Assembly: GCA_040882285.1 (NCBI GenBank)
Contig: JBBEBQ010000018.1
Location: forward strand, 248,001 to 312,000
From: Gemmatimonadaceae bacterium
Lineage (GTDB): Bacteria > Gemmatimonadota > Gemmatimonadetes > Gemmatimonadales > Gemmatimonadaceae
Length of the DNA stretch: 64,000 nt
Direction: 5' to 3'
A model generated the notes under the pieces. It did not search any database. It was not told the origin of the DNA and saw only the letters and a list, made by a program, of their open reading frames with translations. The translations under genes were made by a program, and so were the position numbers. Positions 7,903 through 18,441 of the stretch are shown one piece after another. Positions within the stretch are counted from its first letter, which is position 1. Each line of letters opens with the position of its first letter.

Positions 7903-9276
7903 TTGCCGAAAGCCGTCACCATCCACCGCTGCACGGGTTGCGGGGCCGATCATCCGAAGTGGGCCGGCCGGTGCGATGTGTGCGGCGAGTGGAACACGCT
8001 CGTGGAAGAGCCGATGGCCGCGCGCAAGACGGGGAAGAGCCTCGCCCGCGCCCGGAAGGCCGGCCACGCCGCGGGCCGGACAGCGGTTCTCCGCGACGTG
8101 ACCGGCGCCGAGAGCGCCCGCTGGACCACCGGCATCAACGAGTTCGATTTCGTCCTCGGCGGGGGAGTCGTGCCGGGCTCTATGGTGCTCGTCGGCGGCG
8201 AGCCGGGGATCGGCAAGTCCACGCTGCTGCTCCAGGTCGCCGCGCGGCTGCAGGCTCGGCCGCTTCGCTCGCTGTACGTCTCAGGTGAGGAGTCGGCGCT
8301 CCAGGTGAAGCTCCGCTCCGACCGGCTCACCGACGGCGCGGGCGACGTCGAGCTACTGAACGAGACGTCGCTGGAGACGATCATCGCCACGGCCGAGGCC
8401 GGACGCTACGACGTGATGTTCGTGGACTCGATTCAGACCGTGTACACGGAGGAGCTGGAAGGCGCGCCCGGCAGTGTCGGCCAGGTGCGCGAGTGCGCCG
8501 CGCGGCTCATGCGCTTCGCCAAGGACAGCGGGACCGCGGTGCTCGTGGTCGGGCACGTGACCAAGTCGGGCGGAATCGCGGGACCGAAGACGCTCGAGCA
8601 CATCGTGGACACCGTTCTCTATTTCGAGGGCGAGGGCACCGCCGAGCACCGCGTGCTGCGCGCGACCAAGAACCGGTTCGGCAGCGTGGACGAGATCGGC
8701 GTGTTCCGCATGAGCGGCGAAGGGCTGGTCGCGGTCGGCAATCCGTCGGAGCTGTTCCTCGGCGATCGCTCGCGCGACACGTCGGGCAGCGCGGTGACGG
8801 CGCTGATGGAAGGCTCGCGGCCGTTGCTCGTGGAAGTGCAGGGGCTCGCGGCGAAGTCCGGCTACGGGACGCCGCAGCGGGTGGCGACCGGCTACGACTC
8901 CAAGCGTCTCGCGCTGCTGCTAGCCGTGCTCGAGCGGCGCGCGGGGCTGTCCTTCTCGCAGATGGACGTATTCCTCAACATCGCTGGCGGCATCAGGATG
9001 CAGGAACCGGCGGGCGATCTCGCGGTCGCCACGGCGCTGGCGTCGAGCGTGTTCGACCGCGCGCTTCCCACCGACGCGATGTTCATCGGCGAAGTCGGGC
9101 TCGGCGGCGAGATCAGGCCCGTGGCGCAGGTGGAGCGCCGGCTCGCGGAGGGCGCCAAGCTCGGCATCACCCGCGCGTACGTAGCCACGCGCGGCGTGCC
9201 GCAGCGGCCGGTCAGGGGCGTGACGGTGCGCGGGACCGCGACGGTGCAGGAGCTGTTCGAGACTGTTTTCGCGTGA
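7903..9276 (+). CDS. radA: DNA repair protein RadA
   Basis: A 457-aa RadA/Sms ATPase that drives branch migration in recombination repair. It starts at TTG 7903, supported by the ribosome site AGGAG (7890-7894) eight bases upstream. The four-Cys zinc finger (CTGCGADHPKWAGRCDVCG) opens the protein, Walker A GGEPGIGKSTLL follows, then the RadA-specific KNRFGSVDEIGVF motif and a C-terminal Lon-protease-like domain. Full length. The stop overlaps the ispD GTG by 4 bases. Confidence 0.95.
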   Translation: MPKAVTIHRCTGCGADHPKWAGRCDVCGEWNTLVEEPMAARKTGKSLARARKAGHAAGRTAVLRDVTGAESARWTTGINEFDFVLGGGVVPGSMVLVGGEPGIGKSTLLLQVAARLQARPLRSLYVSGEESALQVKLRSDRLTDGAGDVELLNETSLETIIATAEAGRYDVMFVDSIQTVYTEELEGAPGSVGQVRECAARLMRFAKDSGTAVLVVGHVTKSGGIAGPKTLEHIVDTVLYFEGEGTAEHRVLRATKNRFGSVDEIGVFRMSGEGLVAVGNPSELFLGDRSRDTSGSAVTALMEGSRPLLVEVQGLAAKSGYGTPQRVATGYDSKRLALLLAVLERRAGLSFSQMDVFLNIAGGIRMQEPAGDLAVATALASSVFDRALPTDAMFIGEVGLGGEIRPVAQVERRLAEGAKLGITRAYVATRGVPQRPVRGVTVRGTATVQELFETVFA

Positions 9277-9971
9277 GCGCACAGGCGCGTGACGTAGGCG
9301 TCGTCATCGTCGCGGCGGGGAAAGGGAGCCGCACGGGATCGAGCGAGCTCAAGCAGTTTCGCTGGGTGGCCGGCAAGCCGATGCTCCTGCACAGCGTGCA
9401 GGCGTTCCACGAGCGCGACGACGTGGCGCTCGTGGTGTGCGTGCTCCCGCGCGAGCACGCGGGCGATCCGCCGGCCTGGCTGTTTCAGTGCGACGTGGAG
9501 CGGCTGCTGATCTCTGTGGGCGGACGCGAGCGGTCGGATTCCGTCGCGAACGGCATCGAGGATCTCCCGCCCGAGTGCGGGATAATCGTCGTGCACGACG
9601 CCGCGCGCCCGTTCGTCCCGGCTTCGGTGATCGAGAGCGTCATCGCCGAAGCGCGGCGCGGAAACGGAGCCGTGCCCGCGCTGCCGGTTGCCGACACGCT
9701 CAAGCGCGTGACCCGCTCGGGCGCAATCAGCGAGACCGTCGATCGCTCGGGACTCTGGCGGGCGCAGACGCCGCAAGCCTTTCCGCGCGAGATGATCGAG
9801 CAGGCGTACACGCACGCGCGCGCGAACGGCATCGCGGCCACCGACGACGCGTCGCTGTGCGAGCGGCTGGGCCTGCCGGTGGTGATCGTGCCCGGGAGCG
9901 AGCGGGCGCTCAAGATCACCGAAGAAGCCGATTTCGCCCGGGCGGAAGCACTGTATAGCTTGCATGAATGA
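9273..9971 (+). CDS. ispD: 2-C-methyl-D-erythritol 4-phosphate cytidylyltransferase
   Basis: A 232-aa enzyme coupling CTP and MEP in the non-mevalonate isoprenoid pathway. GTG 9273 overlaps the radA stop. The nucleotide-binding loop VAAGKGSRTGS is near residue 15, with GGRERSDSVANGI, VVHDAARPF and TDDASLCE following in order; the last is the IspD TDDAS signature. Length is normal. No ispF or fusion partner is adjacent. Translation is coupled to tsaC through an ATGA overlap. Confidence 0.93.
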   Translation: MSAQARDVGVVIVAAGKGSRTGSSELKQFRWVAGKPMLLHSVQAFHERDDVALVVCVLPREHAGDPPAWLFQCDVERLLISVGGRERSDSVANGIEDLPPECGIIVVHDAARPFVPASVIESVIAEARRGNGAVPALPVADTLKRVTRSGAISETVDRSGLWRAQTPQAFPREMIEQAYTHARANGIAATDDASLCERLGLPVVIVPGSERALKITEEADFARAEALYSLHE

Positions 9972-10642
9972 CTGCTGAAGTTCGCCCGATCCCGTTCTGG
10001 TCGGACAAAGAGGTCGAGGCCGCGATTCCCGGCACGATCGAGCATCTCAACGCGCGGCGCGTGCTCGCGTATCCGACCGAGACCGTGTACGGCTTCGGTG
10101 GCGCGGTGGACCAGGAGTCCGTGCAGGAGCTGATCCGCTTCAAGGGACGCCCGCAAGGCAAGCCGTTCCTGCTGCTCATCGCCGGCAGTGAGATGCTCGG
10201 CCGGTTGGACCTGCATCTTACTCCCGCAGCCTCGAGACTCGCCGCGCGATTCTGGCCCGGTCCCCTGACACTCGTTTTGCCCGGCGGCGAGAAGCGCGTC
10301 CCGTCCGAGCTGCGCGGTCCCGAGGGCGGGATCGCGGTGCGGTGGACTCCTCACCCCGCCACCAGTCGCCTCATTCGCGCGTACGGCGATCCAATTACTT
10401 CCACGAGCGCAAACAGGCCGGGCTCACCGCCCGCGACTTCCGCGGGAGAGATCGTGGCGCAATGGACGGCCGCGGCGGCCGGAGGAAAGCTGCGGGTGCT
10501 CGACGGCGGCCAGCTCACCAGCTCGGCACCCTCGACCGTCGTTGACTGCACCGCGCGCCAGCCGCGCGTGATCCGCCCCGGCGCGGTCGCTTCGTCCGCG
10601 CTGCGGGAAGTGGTTCCCGACCTGATAGGCGAGGCGCCGTGA
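9968..10642 (+). CDS. tsaC: L-threonylcarbamoyladenylate synthase (Sua5/YrdC/YwlC)
   Basis: A 224-aa enzyme making threonylcarbamoyl-AMP from Thr, bicarbonate and ATP for the t6A37 modification of tRNAs reading ANN codons. It shows YPTETVYGFG, the KGRPQGKPF motif that binds nucleotide, FWPGPLTLVLP, and STSANRPG. It lacks the extra Sua5 C-terminal domain, so it is the short YrdC/YwlC type. Starts and stops overlap both neighbours by 4 bases. The pairing with a YwlE-type phosphatase matches the Bacillus ywlC-ywlE neighbourhood. Confidence 0.93.
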   Translation: MTAEVRPIPFWSDKEVEAAIPGTIEHLNARRVLAYPTETVYGFGGAVDQESVQELIRFKGRPQGKPFLLLIAGSEMLGRLDLHLTPAASRLAARFWPGPLTLVLPGGEKRVPSELRGPEGGIAVRWTPHPATSRLIRAYGDPITSTSANRPGSPPATSAGEIVAQWTAAAAGGKLRVLDGGQLTSSAPSTVVDCTARQPRVIRPGAVASSALREVVPDLIGEAP

Positions 10643-11103
10643 AGGTCCTGTTCGTGTGCACGGGTAACACCTGCCGGAGTCCGCTCGCCGAGGCGGCGGC
10701 GCGCAAGCTCGCCGAGGAGAAAGGGCTGAAGGACGTGACGTTCGCCAGCGCCGGGATCGGCGCGCTCGGAGGCGCCGCCGCGTCCGAGGGCGCGATGCTG
10801 GTCGCGCTCGAGCGCGGTCTCGATCTTTCGTCGCATCAGGCCCAGCCGGTTACTGCCGAGCTGGTCGGCGGGAGCGACCTGATCCTCTGCATGTCGGAGC
10901 ATCACGTCGCGAGCGCGAGCGCACTGGGAGGAGAGGGGAAGACCTTTCTCCTGGACGAGTACGCGTCGAGCGGAAAGACGTCGGGCTCCGTGGCAGATCC
11001 ATTCGGGCAGCACATCGAGGCGTACCGGAACGCCGCGGACGACATCGACCGCCACGTCGCGCTGGCGGTCGAGCGGCTCGCTGCCGGCGGGCTTCCACCG
11101 TGA
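10639..11103 (+). CDS. ywlE: Low-molecular-weight phosphatase, YwlE-type
   Basis: A 154-aa cysteine phosphatase with the P-loop VCTGNTCRS: nucleophile Cys7, C-X5-R with Arg13, and DPFG near residue 117 as the general acid. Thr11 inside the loop is the residue that in Bacillus YwlE marks protein-arginine phosphatases, where tyrosine phosphatases usually have Ile. Arginine phosphatase activity is therefore an inference. No McsB-like arginine kinase lies in the window. GTG start overlapping tsaC by 4 bases. Confidence 0.88.
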   Translation: MKVLFVCTGNTCRSPLAEAAARKLAEEKGLKDVTFASAGIGALGGAAASEGAMLVALERGLDLSSHQAQPVTAELVGGSDLILCMSEHHVASASALGGEGKTFLLDEYASSGKTSGSVADPFGQHIEAYRNAADDIDRHVALAVERLAAGGLPP

Positions 11104-11107
11104 GACC

Positions 11108-11920
11108 GTGAAGCACGTGTCCCGGCCGGGGCGGTTGGTGCTGCTCGGCCATCCCGTTTCGCACTCGCTGTCGCCGGTGCTGCAGGGCGCGGCGCTCGCG
11201 AGCGCGGGGCTGGAACTAGCGTACGAAGTGATCGACGTCACGCCGCAGCTACTCGAGCACGAGATCAAGGGTCTCGTCGCCGAGGGCGCAGCCGGGAACG
11301 CGACGATTCCGCACAAGGAAGCGCTGGCCGCGCTGTGTGATCGTCTGACGCCCACGGCCGGCCTCGCGGAGGCAGTGAACGTGTGGTGGGTCGAGGATGG
11401 AGAGCTGGTCGGGGACAACACCGACGTCGCCGGATTTCACGCGCTGGCCCGGCGGGTGCTCGGCTGCGCTCCGAGCTGCGAGCGCGTGGCGCTCATCGGC
11501 GCGGGGGGCGCCGCTTCGGCGGTGCTCACCGCGGTGGGCGACTGGCCGGAGTCGCGGGTGCGCGTGTTCAACCGCGATCCCGCCCGCGCGCTCCGCCTTT
11601 GCTCGCGGCATTCCGATGTCGCGCGAGCCGAGTTGGTGATGGAAGAGGCGCTGGCCGGTGCAACGATCGTGGTTAATGCGACCCCCATCGGGCTTCTGGA
11701 CGAAGGGTTTCCCGTGGCGGTCGAACGGATTCCCGAGCGCGCGGCGGTCATCGACCTCGTCTATCGCCAGGGAGACACTCCCTGGGTGCGAGCCGCGCGC
11801 GAGCGGGGACTCCGCGCCGGCGACGGACTCGCCATGCTCGTCGAGCAGGCCGCGCTCTCGTTTCAGCGCTGGTTCGGACGCGAGCCGAACCGCCAGGCAA
11901 TGTGGGCGGCGGTTACTTAG
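11108..11920 (+). CDS. aroE: Shikimate dehydrogenase
   Basis: A 270-aa NADPH-dependent enzyme reducing 3-dehydroshikimate to shikimate in aromatic amino acid synthesis. The substrate-binding HPVSHSLSPVLQG is at residues ~16-28; the catalytic Lys lies in NATIPHKEA and the catalytic Asp in GDNTDVAGF. The Rossmann loop is LIGAGGAASAV. GTG start four bases after ywlE. Length is typical. Confidence 0.94.
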   Translation: MKHVSRPGRLVLLGHPVSHSLSPVLQGAALASAGLELAYEVIDVTPQLLEHEIKGLVAEGAAGNATIPHKEALAALCDRLTPTAGLAEAVNVWWVEDGELVGDNTDVAGFHALARRVLGCAPSCERVALIGAGGAASAVLTAVGDWPESRVRVFNRDPARALRLCSRHSDVARAELVMEEALAGATIVVNATPIGLLDEGFPVAVERIPERAAVIDLVYRQGDTPWVRAARERGLRAGDGLAMLVEQAALSFQRWFGREPNRQAMWAAVT

Positions 11921-11948
11921 CGACGTAGCCGCGCTGCTCCTCCCGGTC

Positions 11949-13690
<1,742 letters not shown>

Positions 13691-13705
13691 GACGCGCGGC
13701 ACCCG

Positions 13706-14905
13706 ATGAACAAGAAGACGGTCAAAGACCTGCGCGACGAGGAGGTGCGCGGGAAGCGCGCGCTCGTGCGCAGTGATTTCAACGTGCCGCTCGAGGGCGC
13801 GCGGATCACCGACGACTCGCGCATCACGGCGTCGCTGCCGACGATCAGGAACCTGGTGGACAGGGGCGCGCGCGTCGTGCTGCTGTCGCACCTCGGCCGG
13901 CCGAAGGGCAAGCCCGACGCGAAGTACTCGCTGCTGCCGGTGGCCATGAGGCTCGAGGAACTGCTCGGCAGGCCCGTGCAATTCGTCGAGAGCACCGACA
14001 CCGACGAAGCGATCAAGGCGACGCACTCCCTGAAGGACGGCGAAGTGCTGCTGCTCGAGAACACGCGCTTTCTCGGCGGCGAGGAGGAGAACGAGCCGCG
14101 GCTGTCGCGCGCGCTGGCCGAGCTGGGCGATCTCTATGTGAACGACGCGTTCGGCGCCGCTCACCGGGCGCACTCGTCCACCGCCGGCGTAGCGGAGCAT
14201 CTCAAGCCCGCCGTCGCCGGCCTCCTCCTCGAGAAGGAGCTGGACTACCTCGGCAAGGCGCTTGCCAATCCCAAGCGCCCGTTTGTGGCGATACTCGGCG
14301 GCGCGAAGATCTCGGGCAAGATCGACGTGATCGAGCAGCTCCTTCCGAAGGTGGACGCGCTGCTGATCGGCGGGGCGATGGCGTGCACCTTCTTCCGCGC
14401 GATGGGGCTCGAGACGGGCAAGTCGCTGGTCGAGGAGGACCGCGTGGACATGGCGAAGGACATTCTCGACCGCGCGGGCACCAAGCTGATTCTGCCGCAC
14501 GACGCGATCGTCGCGCAGGCGATCGACCGGCCGGAGAGCGCGCACGCCGTCACCCGCGCGGCCATTCCCGCGGGCGAGGGGATGTTCGACATCGGGCCGA
14601 AGACGGCAGAATCGTATTCGCGCGCCATCGCGACGGCAAAGACGGTGATCTGGAACGGGCCGATGGGCGTGGCGGAGACGCCCGCGTTCGCCGGCGGGAC
14701 GCAGGCGATCGCGAAGGCGATGGCAGCCGCGACGGACAAGGGCGCGGTCACGATCGTGGGCGGGGGAGATTCGGCCGCGGCGGTGGCCGAGGCCGGGCTG
14801 ACCGCGCGGATGAGCCACGTGTCCACCGGCGGCGGTGCGTCGCTGGAGTTCCTCGAAGGAAAAGTTCTGCCCGGAGTGGCCGCGCTCGAGGACCGCGCGG
14901 CATGA
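13706..14905 (+). CDS. pgk: Phosphoglycerate kinase
   Basis: A 399-aa monomeric kinase transferring phosphate from 1,3-bisphosphoglycerate to ADP. It shows [21 protein letters not shown], the C-domain nucleotide loop [11 protein letters not shown], and [12 protein letters not shown]. Length is standard, and it is not fused to TIM as in some bacteria: its stop overlaps the separate tpiA ATG by 4 bases. Confidence 0.97.
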   Translation: MNKKTVKDLRDEEVRGKRALVRSDFNVPLEGARITDDSRITASLPTIRNLVDRGARVVLLSHLGRPKGKPDAKYSLLPVAMRLEELLGRPVQFVESTDTDEAIKATHSLKDGEVLLLENTRFLGGEEENEPRLSRALAELGDLYVNDAFGAAHRAHSSTAGVAEHLKPAVAGLLLEKELDYLGKALANPKRPFVAILGGAKISGKIDVIEQLLPKVDALLIGGAMACTFFRAMGLETGKSLVEEDRVDMAKDILDRAGTKLILPHDAIVAQAIDRPESAHAVTRAAIPAGEGMFDIGPKTAESYSRAIATAKTVIWNGPMGVAETPAFAGGTQAIAKAMAAATDKGAVTIVGGGDSAAAVAEAGLTARMSHVSTGGGASLEFLEGKVLPGVAALEDRAA

Positions 14906-15693
14906 ATCATCCGATCTTCGCCGCGAACTGGAAGATGAACCACGGGCCCAGCGAGGCGCGGTCGTTCATCAAGAGGTTTCTCACGCAATACACGCGGCAC
15001 TACGACCGCACCGTGATCTTCTTCCCGCCGTCCGCCTCCATCGAGGCGGTCGATCAGCTGGTGGAGGGCCGCGCCGACATCCTCGTCGGCGCGCAGAACA
15101 TCCACTGGGAGAGCCAGGGCGCGTTCACCGGCGAGATATCGGGGCAGATCGCGCGCGATGCCGGTGCCACGCTCGTGCTCGTCGGCCACTCGGAGCGGCG
15201 GCACGTCTTCGGGGAGACGGACGAAGACACCGCGCGCAAATGCGCCGCCGCGGAGCGCGCCGGACTGCGTCCGATGCTGTGCGTCGGCGAGAAGCTCGAG
15301 GAGCGTGAAGCGGGGAAGACCGAGAAGGTCGTTCTCCGGCAGTTGAGGGCCGGGTTCTCCAAGCTGGCGCAGATCGACGCGTTCAATCCGATCGTCGCGT
15401 ACGAGCCGGTCTGGGCGATCGGGACCGGCCGCAACGCGACATCCGACGATGCCAGCTCGATTCACGGCGTGATCCGCGCCGAGCTGAAGAAGATTGTCGG
15501 CGACCGGGCCCGCGCGATCCCCGTGCTGTATGGCGGAAGCGTGAATGCGGGCAACGCGCCCGCGCTGCTGTCCGCGCCTGACGTTGACGGAGTGCTAGTC
15601 GGCGGCGCGAGTCTGGATACCGGCAGCTGGACGTCGATAGTCCGCACGCGCCTGACCGCCGAGATCCCTCCGGGGGAGCTGGCCTCGGACTAA
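14902..15693 (+). CDS. tpiA: Triosephosphate isomerase
   Basis: A 263-aa enzyme interconverting DHAP and glyceraldehyde-3-phosphate. It begins FAANWKMN with the catalytic Lys, has the catalytic His in VGHSERR, the catalytic Glu in [11 protein letters not shown], and the phosphate-binding YGGSVN near the end. Start ATG 14902 is fixed by the NWKMN distance and the ATGA overlap with pgk. Confidence 0.97.
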   Translation: MNHPIFAANWKMNHGPSEARSFIKRFLTQYTRHYDRTVIFFPPSASIEAVDQLVEGRADILVGAQNIHWESQGAFTGEISGQIARDAGATLVLVGHSERRHVFGETDEDTARKCAAAERAGLRPMLCVGEKLEEREAGKTEKVVLRQLRAGFSKLAQIDAFNPIVAYEPVWAIGTGRNATSDDASSIHGVIRAELKKIVGDRARAIPVLYGGSVNAGNAPALLSAPDVDGVLVGGASLDTGSWTSIVRTRLTAEIPPGELASD

Positions 15694-15719
15694 GTGACCG
15701 GGCGATCGCGCTCGCGGCC

Positions 15720-15748
15720 TTGGATAACGCGCCCGTATCCGCGATATT
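15720..15748 (+). promoter_or_regulatory. Possible sigma-70 promoter for secG
   Basis: TTGGAT (15720-15725) and GATATT (15743-15748) are separated by 17 bases in the 84-base gap between tpiA and secG. Matches to consensus are 3/6 and 4/6, so this is a weak candidate; readthrough from the glycolytic genes is equally possible. Confidence 0.3.
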
Positions 15749-15777
15749 GACGCACCAACAATCCCCACCCGGAATCG

Positions 15778-16179
15778 ATGTACACATTTCTGCTCGTCAT
15801 TCTGATAATCGACGCGCTGCTCCTCGTCGGAGTGGTGCTGATGCAGGCTGGAAAGGGCGGCGGCATGGCCGCCAGCTTCGGAGGCGCGAGCTCATCCTCC
15901 GACTCCATCATCGGAACCCGCCAGGCCGGCAACGTCCTGACCAAGGCGAGTTGGTGGCTGGGCGGGGTTTTCCTCGCGCTCGCGTTCATCCTGCAGCTGA
16001 TGTCGTCGCGCCCGCGCACGCCCGAATCGGTGCTCGACCGTCCGCTGTCCGCGCCGGTCCAGTCCGCGCCGGCACCCACGGGTCCCGCGCCCGCGGTGCC
16101 GCTCGAGCCGGCTCCGACGACGCCGCCCGCCGGCACGCCGCAGGGAACCCCGACACAGCCGCCGGGGGGCACGCCCTAG
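15778..16179 (+). CDS. secG: Preprotein translocase subunit SecG
   Basis: A 133-aa subunit of the SecYEG channel in the inner membrane. Two membrane segments (residues ~3-22 and ~58-76) flank the conserved MQAGKGGGMAASFGG loop. After residue ~80 comes a Pro/Ala/Thr-rich tail of ~50 residues ending PPGGTP, which typical SecG lacks. SecG usually lies beside tpiA, as here. It ends one base before carA. Confidence 0.9.
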   Translation: MYTFLLVILIIDALLLVGVVLMQAGKGGGMAASFGGASSSSDSIIGTRQAGNVLTKASWWLGGVFLALAFILQLMSSRPRTPESVLDRPLSAPVQSAPAPTGPAPAVPLEPAPTTPPAGTPQGTPTQPPGGTP

Positions 16180-16180
16180 C

Positions 16181-17308
16181 TTGGCGGTGTCGGCCGCATC
16201 GTCCAATCCGGGGTTCCTCCTCCTCGAGGACGGAACCCTTTTTCACGGCCGCGTTCACGGGCACCCGCCGGGCGCCGCCGCGGAGGTCGTTTTCACGACC
16301 AATATGACCGGGTACCAGGAGGTCTTCACCGACCCCTCGTACAAGGGACAGATCGTCGTGATGACCGCGCCCCAGATCGGGAACTACGGCATCAACACCG
16401 AGGACCCCGAGTCGGCCGCTCCGCAGGTGTCGGGCGTGGTCGTTCGCGAGCTGTCGCGCACGTACTCCAACTGGCGCGCGACGGGTGACCTGCGCGGCTG
16501 GCTGCTCGATGCGCAAATACCCGTACTGGAAGAAGTTGACACGCGTCGGCTGACGCGCCACTTGAGGTCCGCGGGTGTGATGCGCGGAGTTGTGGCGGAG
16601 GGAGCCGAGCCGACCGCGGAGACTCTCGCCATTCTGGATGCCTGCCCGTCCATGGAAGGCCAGGACCTGGCGTCGGTCGTGTCGACGAAAAAAGTCTATA
16701 AGTGGGGTAACCCTCAGGCGCCGCACCACATCGTTGCGTACGACTTCGGAATCAAGCGCAACATTCTGCGCCTGTTCGACGAGAACGGGTGCCGCGTCAC
16801 CGTGGTTCCCGCGAACACGCCGCCGGAAGCGGCGCTGGAGCTGGCGCCGGACGGAATCTTTCTGGCCAACGGCCCGGGCGACCCAGCGGCCGTGACCTAC
16901 GCGCCGAACACGATCAACCGCCTGGCCAGCCAGGGCATTCCGATGTTCGGCATCTGCCTGGGGCATCAGCTCATAGGGCTCTCCTTCGGCGCGTCGACCG
17001 TGAAGATGCCGTACGGGCACAGGGGTGGAAATCACCCCGTACGGGAGCTTTCCACGGGGAGGGTGCTGATCACGTCCCAGAACCACGGCTTCGCCGTCGA
17101 GGGGAGCGAGGCCGGGATTCCCGGCGCTCCGGAGCTCGAGGTGACCCATCTGAACCTCAATGACGGGACGATCGAAGGCATGCGCCACCGCGAGCTGCCC
17201 GTCTTCGCGGTACAGTATCACCCCGAGGCCGCACCCGGTCCGCACGACGCCAGGCCGCTTTTTCAGGAGTTTCTGGCCGCCGTCACTGGAGCCGCCAAAG
17301 TCCTTTAA
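16181..17308 (+). CDS. carA: Carbamoyl-phosphate synthase small (glutaminase) subunit
   Basis: A 375-aa subunit that hydrolyses glutamine and passes ammonia to CarB for arginine and pyrimidine synthesis. The N-terminal CarA domain includes FTTNMTGYQEVFTDPSY. The glutamine amidotransferase domain carries the Cys nucleophile in FGICLGHQ and the His/Glu pair in VQYHPEAAPGPHD. TTG 16181 is taken as start; GTG 16187 is an alternative. carB is not adjacent: a hup-type gene follows. Confidence 0.95.
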   Translation: MAVSAASSNPGFLLLEDGTLFHGRVHGHPPGAAAEVVFTTNMTGYQEVFTDPSYKGQIVVMTAPQIGNYGINTEDPESAAPQVSGVVVRELSRTYSNWRATGDLRGWLLDAQIPVLEEVDTRRLTRHLRSAGVMRGVVAEGAEPTAETLAILDACPSMEGQDLASVVSTKKVYKWGNPQAPHHIVAYDFGIKRNILRLFDENGCRVTVVPANTPPEAALELAPDGIFLANGPGDPAAVTYAPNTINRLASQGIPMFGICLGHQLIGLSFGASTVKMPYGHRGGNHPVRELSTGRVLITSQNHGFAVEGSEAGIPGAPELEVTHLNLNDGTIEGMRHRELPVFAVQYHPEAAPGPHDARPLFQEFLAAVTGAAKVL

Positions 17309-17312
17309 ACGC

Positions 17313-17341
17313 TTGACACACAACAACTAAGGTCCTAGCTT
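17313..17341 (+). promoter_or_regulatory. Sigma-70-like promoter for the HU gene
   Basis: A perfect TTGACA (17313-17318) is followed after 17 bases by TAGCTT (17336-17341), giving a start near 17348, about 43 bases before the hup ATG. It lies in the 82-base gap after carA, a clear break between transcription units. Confidence 0.55.
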
Positions 17342-17390
17342 CGATTGTATGACAGCGCTTTCCGCGCCGTCTTTCAACTGAGGCCCCGAC

Positions 17391-17717
17391 ATGACGAAGG
17401 CCGACCTTGTCGAGCACGTGACCGCCGAGATTGCCAAGACGGCCGGTCCGATGATCTCCAAGAAGGACTGTGCTCGGGTCGTCGACGCTTTCCTGGAAGC
17501 GATCAAGGACGCACTGAAGGAACAGAAGAACATCGAGGTCCGCGGGTTCGGCACTTTCAAGATCCGACAGCGAAAGACGCGCATGGCGCGGAATCCCCGA
17601 ACTGGTGCTCCTGTAGAGGTTTCTGCGCGCCCGGTCCCGGTGTTCAAACCATCCAAGGAGCTCCGCGCTCTCGTCGCGAACCTGACCGACGCGGAGATGC
17701 ACGCCCTCCCCGAGTAG
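17391..17717 (+). CDS. hup: HU/IHF-family DNA-binding protein
   Basis: A 108-aa nucleoid protein that bends DNA as a dimer. It has the HU pattern: MTKADLVEHV at the N-terminus, VRGFGTFKIRQRKTRMARNP spanning the DNA-binding arm, and the Pro-containing tip NPRTGAPV. The C-terminal tail of ~15 residues (DAEMHALPE) is slightly longer than in E. coli HU. HU and IHF subunits cannot be told apart safely. It has its own promoter. Confidence 0.92.
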   Translation: MTKADLVEHVTAEIAKTAGPMISKKDCARVVDAFLEAIKDALKEQKNIEVRGFGTFKIRQRKTRMARNPRTGAPVEVSARPVPVFKPSKELRALVANLTDAEMHALPE

Positions 17718-17724
17718 CCGGCCC

Positions 17725-17976
17725 GTGGCGGGGGAGATACAGGTGAAGGCGCTCCTGTTCGCCTCCTACGCCGATGCCTTCGGCTCAGCCGAGGTGCCAT
17801 TACTACTGGTAGTAGGTTCCACCGTCGGCGACGCGGTTGCAGCGCTCCGCGCCAAATTCCCTGCGGCAGTCCCCGCGCGCCCGCTCGTTGCGCTCAACGA
17901 GCGCTACGCCCGCTACGACGAAGTCCTCGCCCAGGGCGACGAGGTCGCCGTAATTCCGCCGGTCGCAGGCGGTTAG
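17725..17976 (+). CDS. moaD: Molybdopterin synthase sulfur-carrier subunit MoaD
   Basis: An 83-aa ubiquitin-like protein ending VIPPVAGG; the C-terminal Gly-Gly is the thiocarboxylate site that donates sulfur to precursor Z. GTG 17725 start, seven bases after hup. It directly abuts moaE. Length is normal. Confidence 0.92.
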   Translation: MAGEIQVKALLFASYADAFGSAEVPLLLVVGSTVGDAVAALRAKFPAAVPARPLVALNERYARYDEVLAQGDEVAVIPPVAGG

Positions 17977-18441
17977 ATGCGCGCGGCTCTAGTGAAACGT
18001 CCGATCGATCCCGCTGCGCTGATCGCGGAGGTGGTCGACCATTCCTGCGGCGCGGTGTCGATCTTCCTCGGCACCGTTCGCAACGTGGACGAAGGGAAGG
18101 CCGTGACGGGAATGGAGTACACGGCGTATGAGTCGATGGCGGTGCGGGAGCTCGAGGCGATCCTCCTGCGAGCGCGCGAGCAGTTCGCCGTCGAGCATAT
18201 TGTGGTGGAGCACCGACTCGGCCGGCTGGAGCTCGGCGACGTGAGCGTCGCCATCGTCGCGGCGCACCCGCACAGACGAGAGGCCATGGACGCGACCCGC
18301 TACACGATCGAGGAGATAAAGAAGACCGTGCCGATCTGGAAGCTCGAGCACTACGCCGACGGTACCCGCGAATGGGTCGATCCCACGCGGGGCGCGGCTC
18401 TGGTGCAGCCGCCCGCGCACGTCGCGGAGGAGGTCGGGTGA
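17977..18441 (+). CDS. moaE: Molybdopterin synthase catalytic subunit MoaE
   Basis: A 154-aa partner of MoaD that converts precursor Z to molybdopterin. It shows GAVSIFLGTVRN, the HRLGRLELGDVSVAIVAAHPHR core, and EIKKTVPIWKLE with the active-site lysines. ATG directly after the moaD stop; the end overlaps the moaA GTG by 4 bases. Confidence 0.94.
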   Translation: MRAALVKRPIDPAALIAEVVDHSCGAVSIFLGTVRNVDEGKAVTGMEYTAYESMAVRELEAILLRAREQFAVEHIVVEHRLGRLELGDVSVAIVAAHPHRREAMDATRYTIEEIKKTVPIWKLEHYADGTREWVDPTRGAALVQPPAHVAEEVG

